A stretch of DNA of 64,000 nt. Source: Nostoc sp. UHCC 0926 (GTDB taxonomy: Bacteria > Cyanobacteriota > Cyanobacteriia > Cyanobacteriales > Nostocaceae). A program made the translations under genes and the position numbers. Below the pieces are notes generated by a model. It saw only the letters and a program-made list of their open reading frames with translations. It did not search any database and had not been told where the DNA came from. Where the stretch lies: positions 2,852,001 through 2,916,000 of the forward strand of contig NZ_CP117768.1 of NCBI RefSeq assembly GCF_028623165.1. Reading direction: 5' to 3'. Below are positions 62,140 to 64,000 of this stretch, piece by piece; the stretch's first letter is position 1; every line of letters starts with the position of its first letter.

Positions 62140-62257
62140 CAATACAGTTCAGTTAAGCATTTCTTCCTTCTCTTCCTTTGCGTTCTTTGCGCCCTTGGCG
62201 GTTCGTTAAAAAAATTGACTTTAGATAAAGAGTTAAGCCTTAACCCAAGCGTATTGA
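62140..62257. mobile_element. CAATAC-ended MITE with 9-bp target duplication (copy C)
   Basis: 118 bases. Left end CAATACAGTTCAGTTAAG; right end, inverted, CAATACGCTTGGGTTAAG. Flanked by GTTAGAAAG (62131-62139) and GTTAGAAGG (62258-62266), a 9-bp duplication with one change. The inside contains CTTTGCGTTCTTTGCG-type repeat. Same class as 10450-10605 and 14646-14959. Confidence 0.75.
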
Positions 62258-62306
62258 GTTAGAAGGGAACCCACGCGCAACTGTTCACGCCGACCTACTT
62301 AAAATT

Positions 62307-63272
62307 ATGTCTAATAACGCAATTATTCAATCTGAATTATTGGAACCCAAAGTTGATAATGAGCAAAAACTCTACCAAATTATCACTATACAGGAATTAA
62401 GTCTTCTAAACCATCGCTCCAACTCCAAAGGACTAGTTCAACTGGCTTTTCATCTCACTGTTATGGGTTTGAGTGGCTACTTATGGGCAACGAATTTTGG
62501 CAATTGGTCGGTGGCTATACCAGCACTGGTAATCTACGGCTTCAGTCTAGCTTCGATGTTTGCACCAATGCACGAATGTGTTCACAGAACAGCTTTCGCT
62601 AACAATCGTTTCAATGATGCTGTAGCTTGGTTTTCCGGCTTGCTCTCATTTTACAACAGCACGTTTTTTCGTCGTTATCATAAGTGGCATCATCGCTACA
62701 CTCGCGTTCCTGACAAAGATCCGGAATTGACCGATCCCAAACCGAGCAACCTGGGTAAATACTTGTTGATAATTAGTGGTTTACCGTAGTGGTGGGGTAA
62801 AATGCGTGGGCATTTTCAGGTTGCAACTGCTCAATTTGACGATTTTCCATTTGTGCCAGAAGCAGCACGAGCCGAAGTTATTCGCTCCACACGTTGGCAA
62901 TTAGGTATTTATGCAGGTGCGTAGGCGAAGCCCGTCGTAGACATCGCTATCTCAATTGCAGTTGGTCAGCCTTGGTTTTTCCTCTATTGGCTGCTACCAC
63001 TCCTTGTAGGTCAGCCGATTCTGCGGTTTATTCTGTTAGCAGAACATACAGGTTGCACTCTTGACGCAAATCTGCTCACGAATACACGTACAACGCTGAC
63101 CCTCTGGCCGGCGCGATTTTTCATGTGGAATATGCCATTTCATGCAGAGCATCATTTGTACGCATCAATTCCGTTCCACGCCCTACCAAAAGCACATCAG
63201 CAGTTGAGCAAACACTTTACCTACATTGAATCTGGCTATCTGAAAGTCAACTGGGATATTGTGGCTAAATAG
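62307..63272 (+). pseudogene. Fatty-acid desaturase family gene with two internal TAG codons
   Basis: One frame runs from ATG 62307 to TAG 63270-63272, 321 codons. It has all three His boxes of the membrane fatty-acid desaturase family: MHECVHRTAF, RYHKWHHRYTRVPDKDPE and NMPFHAEHHLYASIPFHALP. TAG at 62787-62789 follows SGLP, where relatives as I recall read GLPYWWG, so Tyr to stop is the likely change. A second TAG (62922-62924) lies inside a 24-base repeat insertion (GCGTAGGCGAAGCCCGTCGT...) that otherwise keeps the frame. Membrane helices flank the boxes. It may be dead, or read through; both stops and the terminal stop are TAG. It is close to a sterol-desaturase-type gene. Confidence 0.85.
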
Positions 63273-63399
63273 GGGTAGTTGGTAGGATGACAATAAGTCT
63301 ATTTGATTTTTGTTTGCTCTAGGCTCGACCTTAATGCACCTTTATCAGATGATCATGAAGAATGATTAAGAAAAACGAGTATAGACAAACGTGATAAAA

Positions 63400-64000
63400 A
63401 TGCTATCTGAAAACTTGATTGGAATTGAAGCAAGATTACAAATTAATTGGGTTTGGCTAAATGCCAGCTTACAGTTTGCTACTTGGGGACTTTTTTCACT
63501 TTTACTCGCTGAGGTCTTGAGAGACAGCTACCATGCTTTGTGTCACCAAGTCAATTGGCTTGCTAAATGGCACAACAAGCACCACATGGCCTATCGCCGG
63601 GATTTATCGATAGTTTCCCCGAAAGTTTATCAAGAATCTCAGCTCTATCACGACATTTTAGAGTCAAGTCTACTGCTGCTGGTATTGGTAGTCATTGCCT
63701 TAATTGTCCAGCAAATGGGGTTATGGCTGGGAGTAGCTTATGCTTGCACCTTTTTATATGGCGCGTCCTTGCGATATTTCCAGGGAAAAATTGATACAGA
63801 CTACAACCACCTACCCGGTCCTTTAGAGACAATTCCATCCATTTGGTGGGTGAATCGCTCTTACCATTGGCGGCATCATTTTGATGATGTCAACGCTTAC
63901 TACAGTGGTGTCTTTCCCCTAGTGGATAAAATTCTTGGTACAGGACTGTCTCTCAAGGGGAAAACCATCGCTTTAACCGGAGCATCAGGAGCATTGGGGC
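63400..64000 (+). CDS. Sterol-desaturase/short-chain-dehydrogenase fusion, 3' end outside window
   Basis: A frame open from ATG 63400 to the window edge (200 codons). Two His clusters of the fatty-acid hydroxylase/sterol desaturase superfamily are visible: SYHALCHQVNWLAKWHNKHH and YHWRHHFDDVNAYY, with membrane segments (LLLLVLVVIALIVQQMGLWL) between them. At the edge begins a Rossmann fold, GKTIALTGASGALG, which starts a short-chain dehydrogenase domain. So this is the bifunctional hydroxylase-SDR type found in cyanobacteria. The substrate is unknown; a lipid is likely. There is a gap of 127 bases after the desaturase gene. Confidence 0.85.
   Translation, partial: MLSENLIGIEARLQINWVWLNASLQFATWGLFSLLLAEVLRDSYHALCHQVNWLAKWHNKHHMAYRRDLSIVSPKVYQESQLYHDILESSLLLLVLVVIALIVQQMGLWLGVAYACTFLYGASLRYFQGKIDTDYNHLPGPLETIPSIWWVNRSYHWRHHFDDVNAYYSGVFPLVDKILGTGLSLKGKTIALTGASGALG

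Overview
The window comes from a filamentous, heterocyst-type cyanobacterium of the Nostoc group. The evidence is the HIP1 octamer (GCGATCGC and near forms) throughout, a split DnaE intein C-half that closely resembles the Nostoc punctiforme one as I remember it, heptanucleotide STRR tracts, many small palindromic repeats, and cyanobacterial gene families (CyaB-type cyclase, PatA-type regulator, CBCR histidine kinase, KGK protein, pentapeptide proteins). All assignments are from reading sequence and recalling families; no database search was run.

Layout. 0-10 kb: a partial aldo/keto reductase, Dps, pirin, a methyltransferase, a DUF202 membrane protein, a cadD-like exporter divergent from a LysR regulator, and small pentapeptide and secreted proteins. 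10-17 kb: a PD-(D/E)XK-like protein, the C-terminal half of split dnaE with its intein piece, and a GDSL-like protein. Then comes a response-regulator pseudogene broken by a complete IS1634-type element and by a MITE. 17-28 kb: a PatA/PixG-like regulator, a 1.9 kb repeat-rich gene-free stretch, a four-gene HlyD/ABC-2 export operon, and a secreted methyltransferase-like protein. 28-45 kb: CyaB1-type adenylate cyclase, a collapsed kinase/receiver pseudogene, ccdA-ccs1, pstS, queF, several small conserved proteins, the SRP RNA, a 2'-5' RNA ligase-like protein, a branched-chain amino-acid binding protein, a peptidoglycan-binding protein and an ArsA-type ATPase. 45-58 kb: a large multi-GAF cyanobacteriochrome-like histidine kinase, dnaN, a DnaJ-pentapeptide fusion, an aroF-type DAHP synthase with an aromatic leader-peptide attenuator, and an RND efflux operon. 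58-64 kb: a frameshifted stress protein, a quinone-reductase-like enzyme, a SAP-like protein, a 21-bp tandem array, a Uma2 endonuclease, a fatty-acid desaturase gene with internal TAG codons, and the start of a sterol desaturase/SDR fusion.

Most genes are single housekeeping or accessory units. The clear operons are ccdA-ccs1 (System II cytochrome c maturation), HlyD-ATPase-permease-permease, the two-gene RND pump, and the overlapping pentapeptide pair at 8.4-9.1 kb.

The most interesting signals lie between genes. (1) A textbook ribosome-mediated attenuator precedes aroF: a 20-codon leader peptide with nine aromatic residues (Phe, Tyr and Trp), followed by mutually exclusive pause, antiterminator and terminator arms, with a second terminator switch upstream. 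(2) Two independent arrays of 21-bp (seven-codon) repeats are present. (3) At least six classes of MITE-like elements occur, including three insertions sharing CAATAC termini with 9-bp target duplications and four copies of a 96-bp element. (4) Small palindromic or STRR repeats have inserted in frame into coding genes. (5) Several genes are decaying in informative ways.
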